Assembly (NCBI RefSeq): GCF_001442755.1
Contig: NZ_CP006367.1
Location: 2,356,001 to 2,420,000, forward strand
Length of the DNA: 64,000 nt
Reading direction: 5' to 3'
Source of the DNA: Aureimonas sp. AU20
GTDB lineage: Bacteria; Pseudomonadota; Alphaproteobacteria; Rhizobiales; Rhizobiaceae
The notes under the pieces were generated by a model. That model made no database searches and was not told where the DNA came from. It worked only from the letters and a program-made list of their open reading frames with translations. Position numbers and translations under genes: made by a program. Below are positions 7,708-15,309 of the stretch, piece by piece (position 1 is the stretch's first letter; every line of letters begins with the position of its first letter).

Positions 7708-8786
7708 GAAAGCGGCCCAACCCTTACCCTGGCATCACGCCTGCACCCGATCGACACGGAAAGATGCGGTGGCGCTTCCGCATGAAGGGGCGGCCAGCGT
7801 GTTACATCAATCACGAATACGGATCGAAGGCGTTCGAAGCCGCCTACAAAGCGGCGGTCGAGTCCAGCTTCGACATCACGTCTCCGACGCTCGACGAGGG
7901 CAGGGGCACATTCGGCTGGCTGATCGAGGAATACGCGCGTCGGCCGGCGTGGTCCAAGCTCGCGAAGATCACCCGCACAAATCAATGGAACGATTTCCAG
8001 CGCTTCCGGCAGGAATATGGGACCGCCATGGTCCGCGATCTACGTTCCGACCATGTCGAGAAGATGCTCGCAAAAAAGGCTTCTACTCCCAGCGCGGCGA
8101 ACCACCTCTTGCGCACCGTCAAACTGCTCTGCCGCTTCGCCGTGAAGATCCGGCTGATCGAGGCCGACCCGACCGCCTCTGTGGAACGGTACGCCGAGAA
8201 CCCAGACGGCTTTCACACATGGACGACGCTCGAAATCGGCCAGTTCATCGAGTTCCACGGTGCAGCATCGAAGCCAGCTCTGGCCCTTGAACTGATGCTT
8301 TCGACCGGCGCGGCGCGTCAGGACGTCATCGCCTTGGGCTGGCAGAACATCCGCGCCGGGCGCATCGCCTACCGCCGTCACAAGACGGGCGGGGAGGTGG
8401 ATCTTAACCTCTCGCTCATGCCCGATCTTTCGACGCTCCTCGAAGATCTGCCGCGTGACCGGATGCTGTTCCTATCCTGGGGTGCCGGTCGCCCTTACAC
8501 AGCCGCCGGCTTCGGCAATCGCTTCCGAGAATGGTGCAGCAAGGCCGGACTTCCGCATTGCAGTGCGCATGGCCTGCGCAAGGCCGGCGCAACGCGGCTC
8601 GCCGAGGCTGGTGCGACCGAGTTCGAAATAATGAGCTTCCTCGGCCATCGCACAACAGACGAAGCCAGGACTTACGTGAAGCGCGCAAATCGTGCAAAAA
8701 TGGCCGACGCTGGGATGCGAAAGCTTCTCGGTGTGTCCAACCAAGTCGTCGGGTTGGACAAGCATCGATCCAAGCTACTGAAGTAG
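7704..8786 (+). CDS. Tyrosine-recombinase integrase
   Basis: 360 aa, GTG start overlapping the previous stop. An N-terminal arm and SAM-like core-binding domain occupy about residues 60-165, the catalytic domain about 175-340. The full active-site set is visible: Arg205, Lys227, His289-x-x-Arg292, His315 and nucleophile Tyr324. Such enzymes insert and excise elements at tRNA genes. The gene points at, and nearly touches, tRNA-Glu at 8805, the likely target. No terminator separates them, so integrase transcripts would run antisense to the tRNA. The protein looks intact. Confidence 0.93.
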   Translation: MRKRPNPYPGITPAPDRHGKMRWRFRMKGRPACYINHEYGSKAFEAAYKAAVESSFDITSPTLDEGRGTFGWLIEEYARRPAWSKLAKITRTNQWNDFQRFRQEYGTAMVRDLRSDHVEKMLAKKASTPSAANHLLRTVKLLCRFAVKIRLIEADPTASVERYAENPDGFHTWTTLEIGQFIEFHGAASKPALALELMLSTGAARQDVIALGWQNIRAGRIAYRRHKTGGEVDLNLSLMPDLSTLLEDLPRDRMLFLSWGAGRPYTAAGFGNRFREWCSKAGLPHCSAHGLRKAGATRLAEAGATEFEIMSFLGHRTTDEARTYVKRANRAKMADAGMRKLLGVSNQVVGLDKHRSKLLK

Positions 8787-8804
8787 AAGGAGAAAAAAAG
8801 ATGG

Positions 8805-8879
8805 TGGTACGCCCAAGGAGAATCGAACTCCTCTCTCCACCGTGAAAGGGTGGCGTCCTAACCGATAGACGATGGGCGC
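8805..8879 (-). tRNA. tRNA-Glu (anticodon TTC), integration target
   Basis: 75 bases including an encoded CCA. The acceptor stem GCGCCCA/TGGGCGT (first pair G-U), the anticodon loop CTTTCAC with TTC, and the GTTCGATT T-loop are all present. Its 3' end faces the integrase. A TATAGA element about 15 bases upstream of the 5' end is shared with the second copy and may be its promoter. Confidence 0.93.
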
Positions 8880-9019
8880 GGACAAGTGCGTCTATAAGAT
8901 GATTCGACCGGTCTGACAAGCCTTTGTCGCAGAACGCGAAGAGATCGCTTCAAGCGCGAAACGCATCGCTCCATAGACGATGCGATGGACAGGCTGACTC
9001 AGAAGAATAGAAGGGAAAG

Positions 9020-9094
9020 TGGTACGCCCAAGGAGAATCGAACTCCTCTCTCCACCGTGAAAGGGTGGCGTCCTAACCGATAGACGATGGGCGC
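9020..9094 (-). tRNA. tRNA-Glu (anticodon TTC), second copy
   Basis: Identical over all 75 bases to the copy at 8805-8879, with encoded CCA and the same TATAGA-like element just upstream. Probably an old tandem duplication providing extra tRNA-Glu. Confidence 0.93.
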
Positions 9095-9163
9095 GGACAA
9101 GCGGGTCTATAAAAGGACTTTTCGCGAGTCGCAAGCCCATTTCGGGCTTGGGGGAGATTTATG

Positions 9164-10240
9164 TCAGGTGGCGCGGCGCGAGCTGCGGCAGGGCCAGTTC
9201 CAGTCCCGACGCGGGCCAACATCGATGTGGATTGCAGCCGTGTGGCAGTAGGTTCCGACGCCGCCGCGCATCGGCAGAGCGCGCACGAAGCGCGCGACTT
9301 CCTGCCCATTGACGCCCGGCACGTGAAGGTCGGCCGCCTTGCACTGCATATGGAGGGATGCTTTCGCGCCGTTCACGCTGCGATTGTGCGAAGGAGAGCG
9401 ATAGCCGGAGGTGATGACCACCTTCTGATGGAAGCGCGCTTCCACCTGCGAGATGAGCGACATGAGGTTGGAGTCGAAGCAGTTGGTGACGACATCCTGC
9501 CGCTGGATCATCAGACCGCTCGGCGCGAGGCGGGCGATGCCGCTGAGCGAAGCCATCTGGTAGCTGTCGCCGAGATCGTCGATCAGTTCGGAATCGACGG
9601 AGGCGCGCTGCCCGATCTCGAAAAGCGATTTGGGATCGACGCCCGGCAGGCCGTTGTCGGCGGATTTGGGCTTCTCGTTGTCGGATTGGTGCACGATCAC
9701 GCGTCGGCTCTTGCCGGCTTCCGCGTTGCGCAGCGGCACCTTGGCTTCGGCCTGCGTATAAAGCGAGGCGTAGAGCGAGTGCTCGGCCTCGCGCCCGTCG
9801 CGTTGTGGCTGCGCGAAGGCGGTGACCGCCGGTCCCGACATCGGCGTCAGAAGACTGCGAGTCTTGCCCGGCTCGATCTCGCGGCTGGCAGCCGCAACCT
9901 GCATGTCCTTGGACGCTGGTTTGCTGGCCTCCGCGATCCGGCGGGCGGCGTCGCTGGAGGCGACGGCCTTGAGCGCTTCGCCCTTGGATGGTTCCGCAGC
10001 CTCGCTGCCATCCTTTGCGGCGGGGGGCCCAGCCTGCTCGGCGACCTTGCCGTCTGACGCGATCACCTCGGCGATCGACGGGCCGCCCTTCGCCTCGTTG
10101 GGTTTGGGCGGATTGGAGAACCCGAAGGCGGAGCTTTCGTCCACCGCCGAAACGCAGCCGGTCAGAAGCGTCGATGCGCTTGCCAGGCCCGCGACAACCC
10201 ATACGCAGCGTGCGCGCCGCCAATTACTCGTGGTCGTCAA
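9164..10240 (-). CDS. DUF882 / M15-like peptidase lipoprotein (YcbK family)
   Basis: 358 aa. A lipoprotein signal ends in the lipobox LLTGC (Cys29). Residues about 30-200 are low-complexity and probably disordered. The C-terminal 150 residues form the Peptidase_M15_3/DUF882 domain, with likely zinc ligands His297 (SLHMQ), Asp304 and His338 (IHIDVG). Relatives act on peptidoglycan peptides or anchor to the wall; the substrate here is unknown. It should sit in the envelope attached by lipid. It is read alone, 70 bases from the second tRNA-Glu. Confidence 0.85.
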   Translation of the reverse strand: MTTTSNWRRARCVWVVAGLASASTLLTGCVSAVDESSAFGFSNPPKPNEAKGGPSIAEVIASDGKVAEQAGPPAAKDGSEAAEPSKGEALKAVASSDAARRIAEASKPASKDMQVAAASREIEPGKTRSLLTPMSGPAVTAFAQPQRDGREAEHSLYASLYTQAEAKVPLRNAEAGKSRRVIVHQSDNEKPKSADNGLPGVDPKSLFEIGQRASVDSELIDDLGDSYQMASLSGIARLAPSGLMIQRQDVVTNCFDSNLMSLISQVEARFHQKVVITSGYRSPSHNRSVNGAKASLHMQCKAADLHVPGVNGQEVARFVRALPMRGGVGTYCHTAAIHIDVGPRRDWNWPCRSSRRAT

Positions 10241-10428
10241 TCGCTAGTCCACCCTCTGGAGCGCCGCACGGTCGACGCGTTAAAGTTCGGCATCGTTCCC
10301 TGGCGGGATCGATGCCGAAAAACCGTGCAGGCTTCTCAAGTTCCCACGCGAACGCCCTTTCGGGCGCACCCTCTCACATTACAAAATGTTTAACACTACG
10401 GCGCAAGTAGGGCTACTGGCCCAAAGCC

Positions 10429-10869
10429 CTACCAGGAGCCGGTGTTCTCCATGCTCGCCCAAGGTTCGGCAGGCGCCTTGCTCTCACCCTTCTGCAAAAG
10501 CTCGAAGGAGATATTGTCCGGCGACTTCACGAACGCCATGCGTCCATCGCGCGGCGGCCGGTTGATGGTAATGCCAGCGTCCATCAGGCGTTGGCAGGTC
10601 TGGTAGATGTCGTCCACCTCGTAGGCGAGATGCCCGAAGTTCCGCCCGCCGCCGTAGGTTTCCGGGTCCCAATTGTAGGTAAGCTCGAGAAGCGGCGCCG
10701 CGTTGGCGCGACCGGCCTCGACATCCTCAGAGGCGGCTAGAAAGATCAAAGTGAAGCGGCCTGTTTGGCTCTCGCTACGGCGGACCTCCGTCATGCCCAT
10801 GTGCTTGCAATAGAACTCGAGCGAGCGATCGATATCGCTGATGCGAACCATGGTGTGCAGATAGCGCAT
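10429..10869 (-). CDS. gloA: Lactoylglutathione lyase (glyoxalase I)
   Basis: 146 aa, the usual length for bacterial GlxI, which converts the methylglyoxal-glutathione hemithioacetal to lactoylglutathione. Metal ligands are clear: His5, Glu62 (LELTYN), His80 (FGHLAYEV) and Glu123 (ISFELLQ). The start chosen is the ATG at 10869, preceded by GGGGGAA and giving the conserved MRYLHTM opening; the longer upstream frame is not protein-like. The stop lies inside a GTAGGGCT/AGCCCTAC hairpin (10407-10432). Cytoplasmic. Confidence 0.93.
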   Translation of the reverse strand: MRYLHTMVRISDIDRSLEFYCKHMGMTEVRRSESQTGRFTLIFLAASEDVEAGRANAAPLLELTYNWDPETYGGGRNFGHLAYEVDDIYQTCQRLMDAGITINRPPRDGRMAFVKSPDNISFELLQKGESKAPAEPWASMENTGSW

Positions 10870-11192
10870 GAAATTCCCCCGAAGAAACGCTCGCGGGACG
10901 TAGCGCTTACGAGCGGTTTGGCCAGTGCTATGCGAAAAGGTTCCCAATTCTCTAAACATTGCCGCCCCTCGTTTTGATAGGGGTGACCGGATGCATTTGG
11001 ACCAGGGCGTGTCCAAAATCCATAAAATGCCGGCTTGAGGATTCCCAAAATCACCGCGCCATCTATTCTGATATTTAATGTGAGTTCGGACGACGGTTAG
11101 CCGCGAATCGATGTGAGGGCCGCCGGGCGCATATCGTTTGGACGGGGGTTTGGAATGCGCGTTGGGTATGGGCGAGCGAAGCGGCGGTGGGT
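10870..11192. other. Intergenic region between divergent gloA and the cold-shock gene
   Basis: No gene is seen in these 323 bases. They should hold both promoters. Just before the cold-shock gene, GTTGGGTATGGGCGAGCGA (from 11161) is echoed 25 bases later by GGTGGGTATGACCGAGCAA, an imperfect tandem duplication covering the start codon. Confidence 0.5.
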
Positions 11193-11774
11193 ATGACCGA
11201 GCAAGGTTCATCTCGCACAGCCGAACGCGATTTGCCGTTCGACGCCGCCTCTGACGGCCATCCCGTGATCGAGGGCCGCATCAAGTGGTTCGACGTCGCC
11301 AAGGGTTTCGGCTTCATCGTGCCGGACGACGGGTCGGACGACATTCTTCTCCACGTCACCTGCCTGCGGCGCGACGGCTATTCCACCGTTCTGGAAGGCG
11401 CGCGGGTCGTCTGCGAGGTGCAAAGGGGCGAACGGGGGCTGCAAGCCTCCCGCGTCCTCTCGATGGATTCCTCCACGGCGGTGCAACCCTTTTCGCAAAC
11501 CGGCCCGATGCGGACACATGTGCAGGTCGAGGCGACGGGCGACCGCGAGCAGGCCGTCGTCAAATGGTTCAATCGGACCAAAGGTTACGGCTTCATCTCG
11601 CGCGGCGAGGGAACCGAGGACATCTTCGTCCATATGGAGACGCTGCGCCGCTGTGGTATGACCGAGCTTCGGCCGGGGCAGCTGGTCATGGTCCGCTTCG
11701 GCATGGGGTCGAAGGGGCTGATGGCCGCCGAGATTTACCCGGTCGACGACGCTTCCATGAATGATGGTGACTGA
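11193..11774 (+). CDS. Double cold-shock-domain protein
   Basis: 193 aa with two CSD folds: about residues 25-90 ([18 protein letters not shown] ... DILLHV) and 120-190 ([18 protein letters not shown] ... DIFVHM). Each has the RNP1 (KGFGFI / KGYGFI) and RNP2-like (DILLHV / DIFVHM) motifs that bind single-stranded nucleic acid. Two-domain CSPs of this length are common in Hyphomicrobiales. The ATG is chosen; a GTG six bases earlier is possible. The stop overlaps the start of the next gene (TGATG), implying an operon. Confidence 0.92.
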   Translation: MTEQGSSRTAERDLPFDAASDGHPVIEGRIKWFDVAKGFGFIVPDDGSDDILLHVTCLRRDGYSTVLEGARVVCEVQRGERGLQASRVLSMDSSTAVQPFSQTGPMRTHVQVEATGDREQAVVKWFNRTKGYGFISRGEGTEDIFVHMETLRRCGMTELRPGQLVMVRFGMGSKGLMAAEIYPVDDASMNDGD

Positions 11775-12247
11775 TGGCTCGATCCTCCCTCAGACAAACC
11801 GGCGCGGTGCTAGGTTTCGCGGCTGTCGCCGTTGCCGGCGTCCTGGCCTGGACGACGCATTCCTCGGGCTCCACGGCAACGCTGGTAACGGGCAAGGGGC
11901 AGTTTCCCATCGAGATCGAGATCGCGGACACCCCGAGCACGCGCGAAACCGGCTTGATGAACCGCGAGACCCTTGCCGAGGATAGCGGAATGTTGTTCGA
12001 CTTCGGCGAGGCGCGGCCGGTCGATATGTGGATGAAGAACACGCTGATTCCGCTCGACATGCTGTTTCTCGACGAGACGGGCCGTATCGTTCGAATCGGA
12101 GCGAACGCGCAGCCTTTGTCGCTCGATCTGATCTCCTCTGGTGGCCCGGTGCGCTACGTTCTCGAGATCAACGGTGGGGCGGCCGCGCGCTACGGCGCGG
12201 CGCCGGGGGACCGATTGGAGCATTCGATCATCCCTCGCCGAAACTGA
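11774..12247 (+). CDS. DUF192 family exported protein
   Basis: 157 aa: an N-terminal membrane/signal segment (about 8-28), then a DUF192 domain. The hallmark residues are visible: GLMNRE, MLFDF, and MWMKNTLIPLDMLFLD. The family is widespread, has a small beta fold and no settled function. Translationally coupled to the cold-shock gene. Predicted periplasmic. Confidence 0.9.
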   Translation: MARSSLRQTGAVLGFAAVAVAGVLAWTTHSSGSTATLVTGKGQFPIEIEIADTPSTRETGLMNRETLAEDSGMLFDFGEARPVDMWMKNTLIPLDMLFLDETGRIVRIGANAQPLSLDLISSGGPVRYVLEINGGAAARYGAAPGDRLEHSIIPRRN

Positions 12248-12352
12248 TTGTTGAGGGCTTCGCCGGGAAAGCGCGCTCGCCGCGAAGGCTTCGCTTGACC
12301 CGAGGGGTGCGGCAGGGCATATGCCACCTTGTTCCAGTCGTTCGGGGCCGTT

Positions 12353-12429
<77 letters not shown>

Positions 12430-12472
12430 TGTCTCGAGGGACTGGTTGGCTTGATTGATTGGAGATCTCTGT

Positions 12473-12778
12473 ATGGTTGCCCGGATCTATCGTCCCGCCC
12501 GTACGGCGATGCAGTCCGGCAAGGCGAAGACCAAGGAGTGGCTGCTCCAGTACGAGCCTGCCGCGCCGAAAGTCGTTGAGCCTCTGATGGGCTACACGTC
12601 GTCGTCCGACATGCTGTCGCAGGTGCGGCTGTCCTTCGAAACGAAGGAACAGGCCATCGCCTATGCCGATCGTTACGCCATTCCCTACCGTGTCGAAGAA
12701 GAGCACGTGTCGGTTCGCCCGAAGGTCTCCTATTCCGACAATTTCCGCTACGACCGCATCGCGCCCTGGACGCATTGA
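12473..12778 (+). CDS. NDUFS4-like complex I accessory subunit
   Basis: 101 aa matching the 'ETC complex I subunit conserved region' family: a start with ARIYRPARTAMQSG, a middle EWLLQYEP, and an end with the RPKVSYSDNF signature. In mitochondria NDUFS4 stabilises the NADH-binding module of complex I; alphaproteobacteria carry the free-living homologue. The start is the ATG preceded by GGAG at 12461; an upstream TTG lacks support. It sits between two tRNA genes. Cytoplasmic face of the inner membrane is expected. Confidence 0.92.
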   Translation: MVARIYRPARTAMQSGKAKTKEWLLQYEPAAPKVVEPLMGYTSSSDMLSQVRLSFETKEQAIAYADRYAIPYRVEEEHVSVRPKVSYSDNFRYDRIAPWTH

Positions 12779-12814
12779 GCCACGCCAGCGCCGCAGGACC
12801 TGCGGCGCCCAACC

Positions 12815-12890
12815 GGCCCCGTAGCTCAGTGGATAGAGCACCGGCCTTCTAAGCCGATGGTCGCAGGTTCGAATCCTGCCGGGGTCGCCA
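12815..12890 (+). tRNA. tRNA-Arg (anticodon TCT)
   Basis: 76 bases with encoded CCA. The acceptor stem GGCCCCG/CGGGGTC, the anticodon loop CTTCTAA and the GTTCGAAT T-loop are intact. Confidence 0.95.
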
Positions 12891-13067
12891 CCTCATTTCC
12901 CGATTGATTGTTTCGCCACGTGGGGTCTCGCACGGGGCAAATTTTTGTTTGGCGGAAGCCAAGGGCGTTTGCCGGTGGCTTCCAAAGTGACTGGGGCGGT
13001 TCCGCTCGCACCTGAAACAACCGCGCAGAGGCGTCGGCGCTTCAGGTGACGGTGCGGGGGTGAGACG

Positions 13068-13220
13068 TTAGAACGTCTCTCCGAAACCTTCGCTCCAGGC
13101 GCGCCAATCTGCGCTTCCCGGACGGTAGGGGTTGTCCTTGCGGCTGCGACGGCGCGACCGGGCGTCTTCGCCCTCGCGCTTGACGATATCGTTGCGGGTC
13201 ATCAGCGAGTGTTGGGTCAT
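13068..13220 (-). CDS. Small RMF/CrpP-like protein, 50 aa
   Basis: A very short gene with an ideal GGAGGT ribosome site (13226-13231) five bases before the ATG. The protein is basic in the middle (RSRRRSRK) and ends with NPYRPGSADWRAWSEGF, which resembles the ribosome modulation factor/CrpP family pattern. RMF pairs 70S ribosomes into inactive dimers in stationary phase; whether this paralogue does so is inference. The stop codon lies in an 8-bp palindrome (GAGACGTT at 13062-13069, AACGTCTC at 13072-13079) that may form a transcript end. The only overlapping longer frame is a shadow. Confidence 0.7.
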   Translation of the reverse strand: MTQHSLMTRNDIVKREGEDARSRRRSRKDNPYRPGSADWRAWSEGFGETF

Positions 13221-13338
13221 CGTTCACCTCCTTTCATCGAAGGCGCGCGAGATAGAGCATGTATGTTGCAAGATCAAGGCAGGCTCCGATTTGCGTTGTC
13301 TGCGGATTTGAGCACACCTGCGCGGCGACGAACGGAGT

Positions 13339-13929
13339 ATGAGTGAGATGGCAGCGGATGGCGAAGCGCTTCACGATCTCGGACCCTCCGTTTGGCGCCG
13401 TTGGACGCGTGCCTTGACCGAAAAGGACGATCCGTTTCGCACGCTCGTGCTGGCGAGCGCCGGTCTGGAGGGCGGTGGATACGCGCGGATGGTCGTTCTG
13501 CGGGGCGTCGAGGCGAAGGAGAGGCAGCTCGAGTTCCACACGGATGTCCGCTCCCCGAAGGTCGAGCAACTGCAGGCCGACCCGCACGCCACGCTACTGG
13601 TCTGGGACCCGGCCGAGCGCCTTCAAGTGCGCGCCGAGGGACGGATCGTGTTGTTCGCCGAGGGCACGGACCTCGCGCGTGAACGGTTCGAAGCCTTGAG
13701 CGAGAGCGCGCGCAAAACCTATGGCACGCAGACGGCGGCGGGCCTGACATTGGACAGTCCTGACGCCTTGGGCGCGTCGCTTCCCGAAGATTTTGCCCGG
13801 CGGAGCTTCGTGGTGGCGCAGCTGACGGTCGAGCGGATCGACTGGCTCCGTCTTACCCCCGAGGGGCAGCGGCGCGCCGAGATCGTCTATCGACCGACGG
13901 GCGCGATCCAGCGTTGGATCGCGCCCTGA
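13339..13929 (+). CDS. Pyridoxamine 5'-phosphate oxidase-family flavoprotein
   Basis: 196 aa. A split-barrel FMN-binding protein: DPFRTLVLAS near the start, ARMVVLRG and EFHTDVRSPKVEQL in the barrel, and a C-terminal WLRLTPEGQRRAEIVY. This resembles the PPOX subfamily of pyridoxamine-phosphate-oxidase-like enzymes more than true PdxH, so the substrate is uncertain. The first ATG is one base from GGAG; the second, at 13348, is better spaced and may be the real start. It converges with metC with five bases between. Confidence 0.8.
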   Translation: MSEMAADGEALHDLGPSVWRRWTRALTEKDDPFRTLVLASAGLEGGGYARMVVLRGVEAKERQLEFHTDVRSPKVEQLQADPHATLLVWDPAERLQVRAEGRIVLFAEGTDLARERFEALSESARKTYGTQTAAGLTLDSPDALGASLPEDFARRSFVVAQLTVERIDWLRLTPEGQRRAEIVYRPTGAIQRWIAP

Positions 13930-13934
13930 CGACG

Positions 13935-15116
13935 TTAGACGAGAGCTCGGACCGCGGCAAAGCCGCGCGCCAGATCTTCTCTCAGGTCTTCGACATCCTC
14001 CAAGCCGATCTGCAGCCGGATCACCGGCCCCTCGCTTGGCCCCTTTGCGAAGAGCCGGTCGGAAAGATCGACGTGCAGTGCCAGACTCTCGAAACCGCCC
14101 CAGGAATAACCGAGGCCGAAAATGCGCAGAGCGTCGAGGAATGCCTCCGCCTCGCGTTGGCCGCCGCCGTTCAGAACGATCGAGAAGAGACCGCTGGCGC
14201 CCTTGAACTGCCGTCGCCAAAGATCGTGTCCGGGGAAGGAGGGCAGGGCGGGGTGAAGCACCCGGGCCACGTCGGCCCGCGCTTCCAGCCACTGGGCGAG
14301 ATCGAGCGCCGCGCGCTCGTGCGCGCGTAGGCGCACCTCCATCGTTCTGAGACCGCGAAGCGTGAGATAGGCGTCGTCCGGCGCGGCATTCACGCCAATC
14401 TGCATCTGCGCATCGCGTAGGCGCTTGTAGGTCGCGGCATTGGCCGAAACGCTGCCGAGCATCAGGTCGGAATGGCCGCCGGGATATTTGGTGAGCGCAT
14501 GAATCGACAGATCGACGCCGAAATCCAGCGGGCGCAGAAACAGCGGCGTCGCCCAGGTGTTGTCCATCATCGAAACCGCGCCGCCTTCACGCGCGATATC
14601 GGCCATCTCCCGAATGTCGATCATCTCGAACGTGTTCGATCCCGGCGCTTCCAGAAAGACGACGCGCGTGTTCTTGCGCATGAGATCGCGCAGACCGGCG
14701 CCGATCGCGGGGTCGAAATATTCGATCTCGACGCCCATGCGCCGAAGCATCGTGTCGCAGAAATGCCGCGTCGGACCATAGACGCTGTCGATCACCAAAC
14801 AGTGGTCGCCTTGCCCAAGGAAGGCGAGAAGCGGCACGCTGATCGCCGCGAGCCCCGACGGCACGAGAATCGTGCCGGCCGACCCTTCGAGATCGTCGAG
14901 CGCGGCTTCCAGCGCCTCCGTGGTCGGTGTGCCGCGCAGCCCATAAAGATAGGTGTGATCGCGCCGGCGCATCGTCGCCGCATCCGGGAACAGCACGGTT
15001 GAGGCCCGCACGACAGGCGGGTTCACAAAGCCATGGAAGACGTGTGGGTCGTAGCCGGCGTGAAGAAGACGGGTCGAGGTTCGGAACTGATGTTTGTCGT
15101 CCGTTTCACTGCTCAC
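13935..15116 (-). CDS. metC: Cystathionine beta-lyase-type PLP enzyme
   Basis: 393 aa, as expected for the Cys/Met metabolism gamma-family. The PLP lysine is Lys210 (SIHALTKYPGGHSD). The substrate loop (YLYGLRGTPT) and the cofactor-binding MDNTWATPL are present. The likely reaction is cystathionine to homocysteine, ammonia and pyruvate. A GTG start at 15116 gives the family length; about 117 upstream codons of open frame are noise. Divergent from aapJ. Distinction from related lyases is by overall resemblance only. Confidence 0.88.
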   Translation of the reverse strand: MSSETDDKHQFRTSTRLLHAGYDPHVFHGFVNPPVVRASTVLFPDAATMRRRDHTYLYGLRGTPTTEALEAALDDLEGSAGTILVPSGLAAISVPLLAFLGQGDHCLVIDSVYGPTRHFCDTMLRRMGVEIEYFDPAIGAGLRDLMRKNTRVVFLEAPGSNTFEMIDIREMADIAREGGAVSMMDNTWATPLFLRPLDFGVDLSIHALTKYPGGHSDLMLGSVSANAATYKRLRDAQMQIGVNAAPDDAYLTLRGLRTMEVRLRAHERAALDLAQWLEARADVARVLHPALPSFPGHDLWRRQFKGASGLFSIVLNGGGQREAEAFLDALRIFGLGYSWGGFESLALHVDLSDRLFAKGPSEGPVIRLQIGLEDVEDLREDLARGFAAVRALV

Positions 15117-15309
15117 GCGCGGGGCTTTCTGAAAACATTTTGAAGAGCGGATTTGGTCAAGCCGAACAAATCCTTGGGAAAAATTTTGCCACATGCTTGA
15201 CCTGCGCAGTTTTATGGCATGAACCTTTCGCTCGCAACTCGACTGAATTGCCCATGCTGCGCAGGCATGCGGCGAACGAACGTTCAACCCGCAATTCGAA
15301 GGTATTGGG

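Larger units (their letters stand above)
1..8804. mobile_element. Right part of an integrated phage-like element next to tRNA-Glu
   Basis: All phage-type genes of the window lie here. The element ends with a tyrosine integrase whose stop is 18 bases from the 3' end of an intact tRNA-Glu gene, the usual arrangement for integration into a tRNA 3' end. The left end and the second attachment site are outside the window. Present are a Nu1-like protein, tape measure, protease-capsid fusion, a probable head-tail joining protein and the integrase. Large terminase, portal, lysis and replication genes are not visible. One gene (3643-4056) is on the opposite strand and clearly lower in GC. Gene order is mosaic: small terminase is followed directly by tape measure, while capsid lies near the integrase. 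It could be a decayed prophage or a satellite. The right boundary is inferred from the tRNA; the exact core site is not determined. Confidence 0.8.
8804..9101. repeat. 83-bp direct repeat carrying the two tRNA-Glu genes
   Basis: Copies lie at 8804-8886 and 9019-9101. They are identical over 83 bases and stay similar for about ten more on the 5' side of the tRNA. The 132-base spacer holds no gene. Because similarity extends past the 5' end of the tRNA into its promoter, the pair looks like a tandem tRNA duplication and not the two attachment sites of the element. Confidence 0.85.

Noticed and set aside
8804..9101. The two tRNA-Glu copies as left and right attachment sites
   Set aside because: The integrase lies outside the pair, the spacer is only 132 bases, and similarity extends past the tRNA 5' end, which integration in the 3' end would not duplicate.
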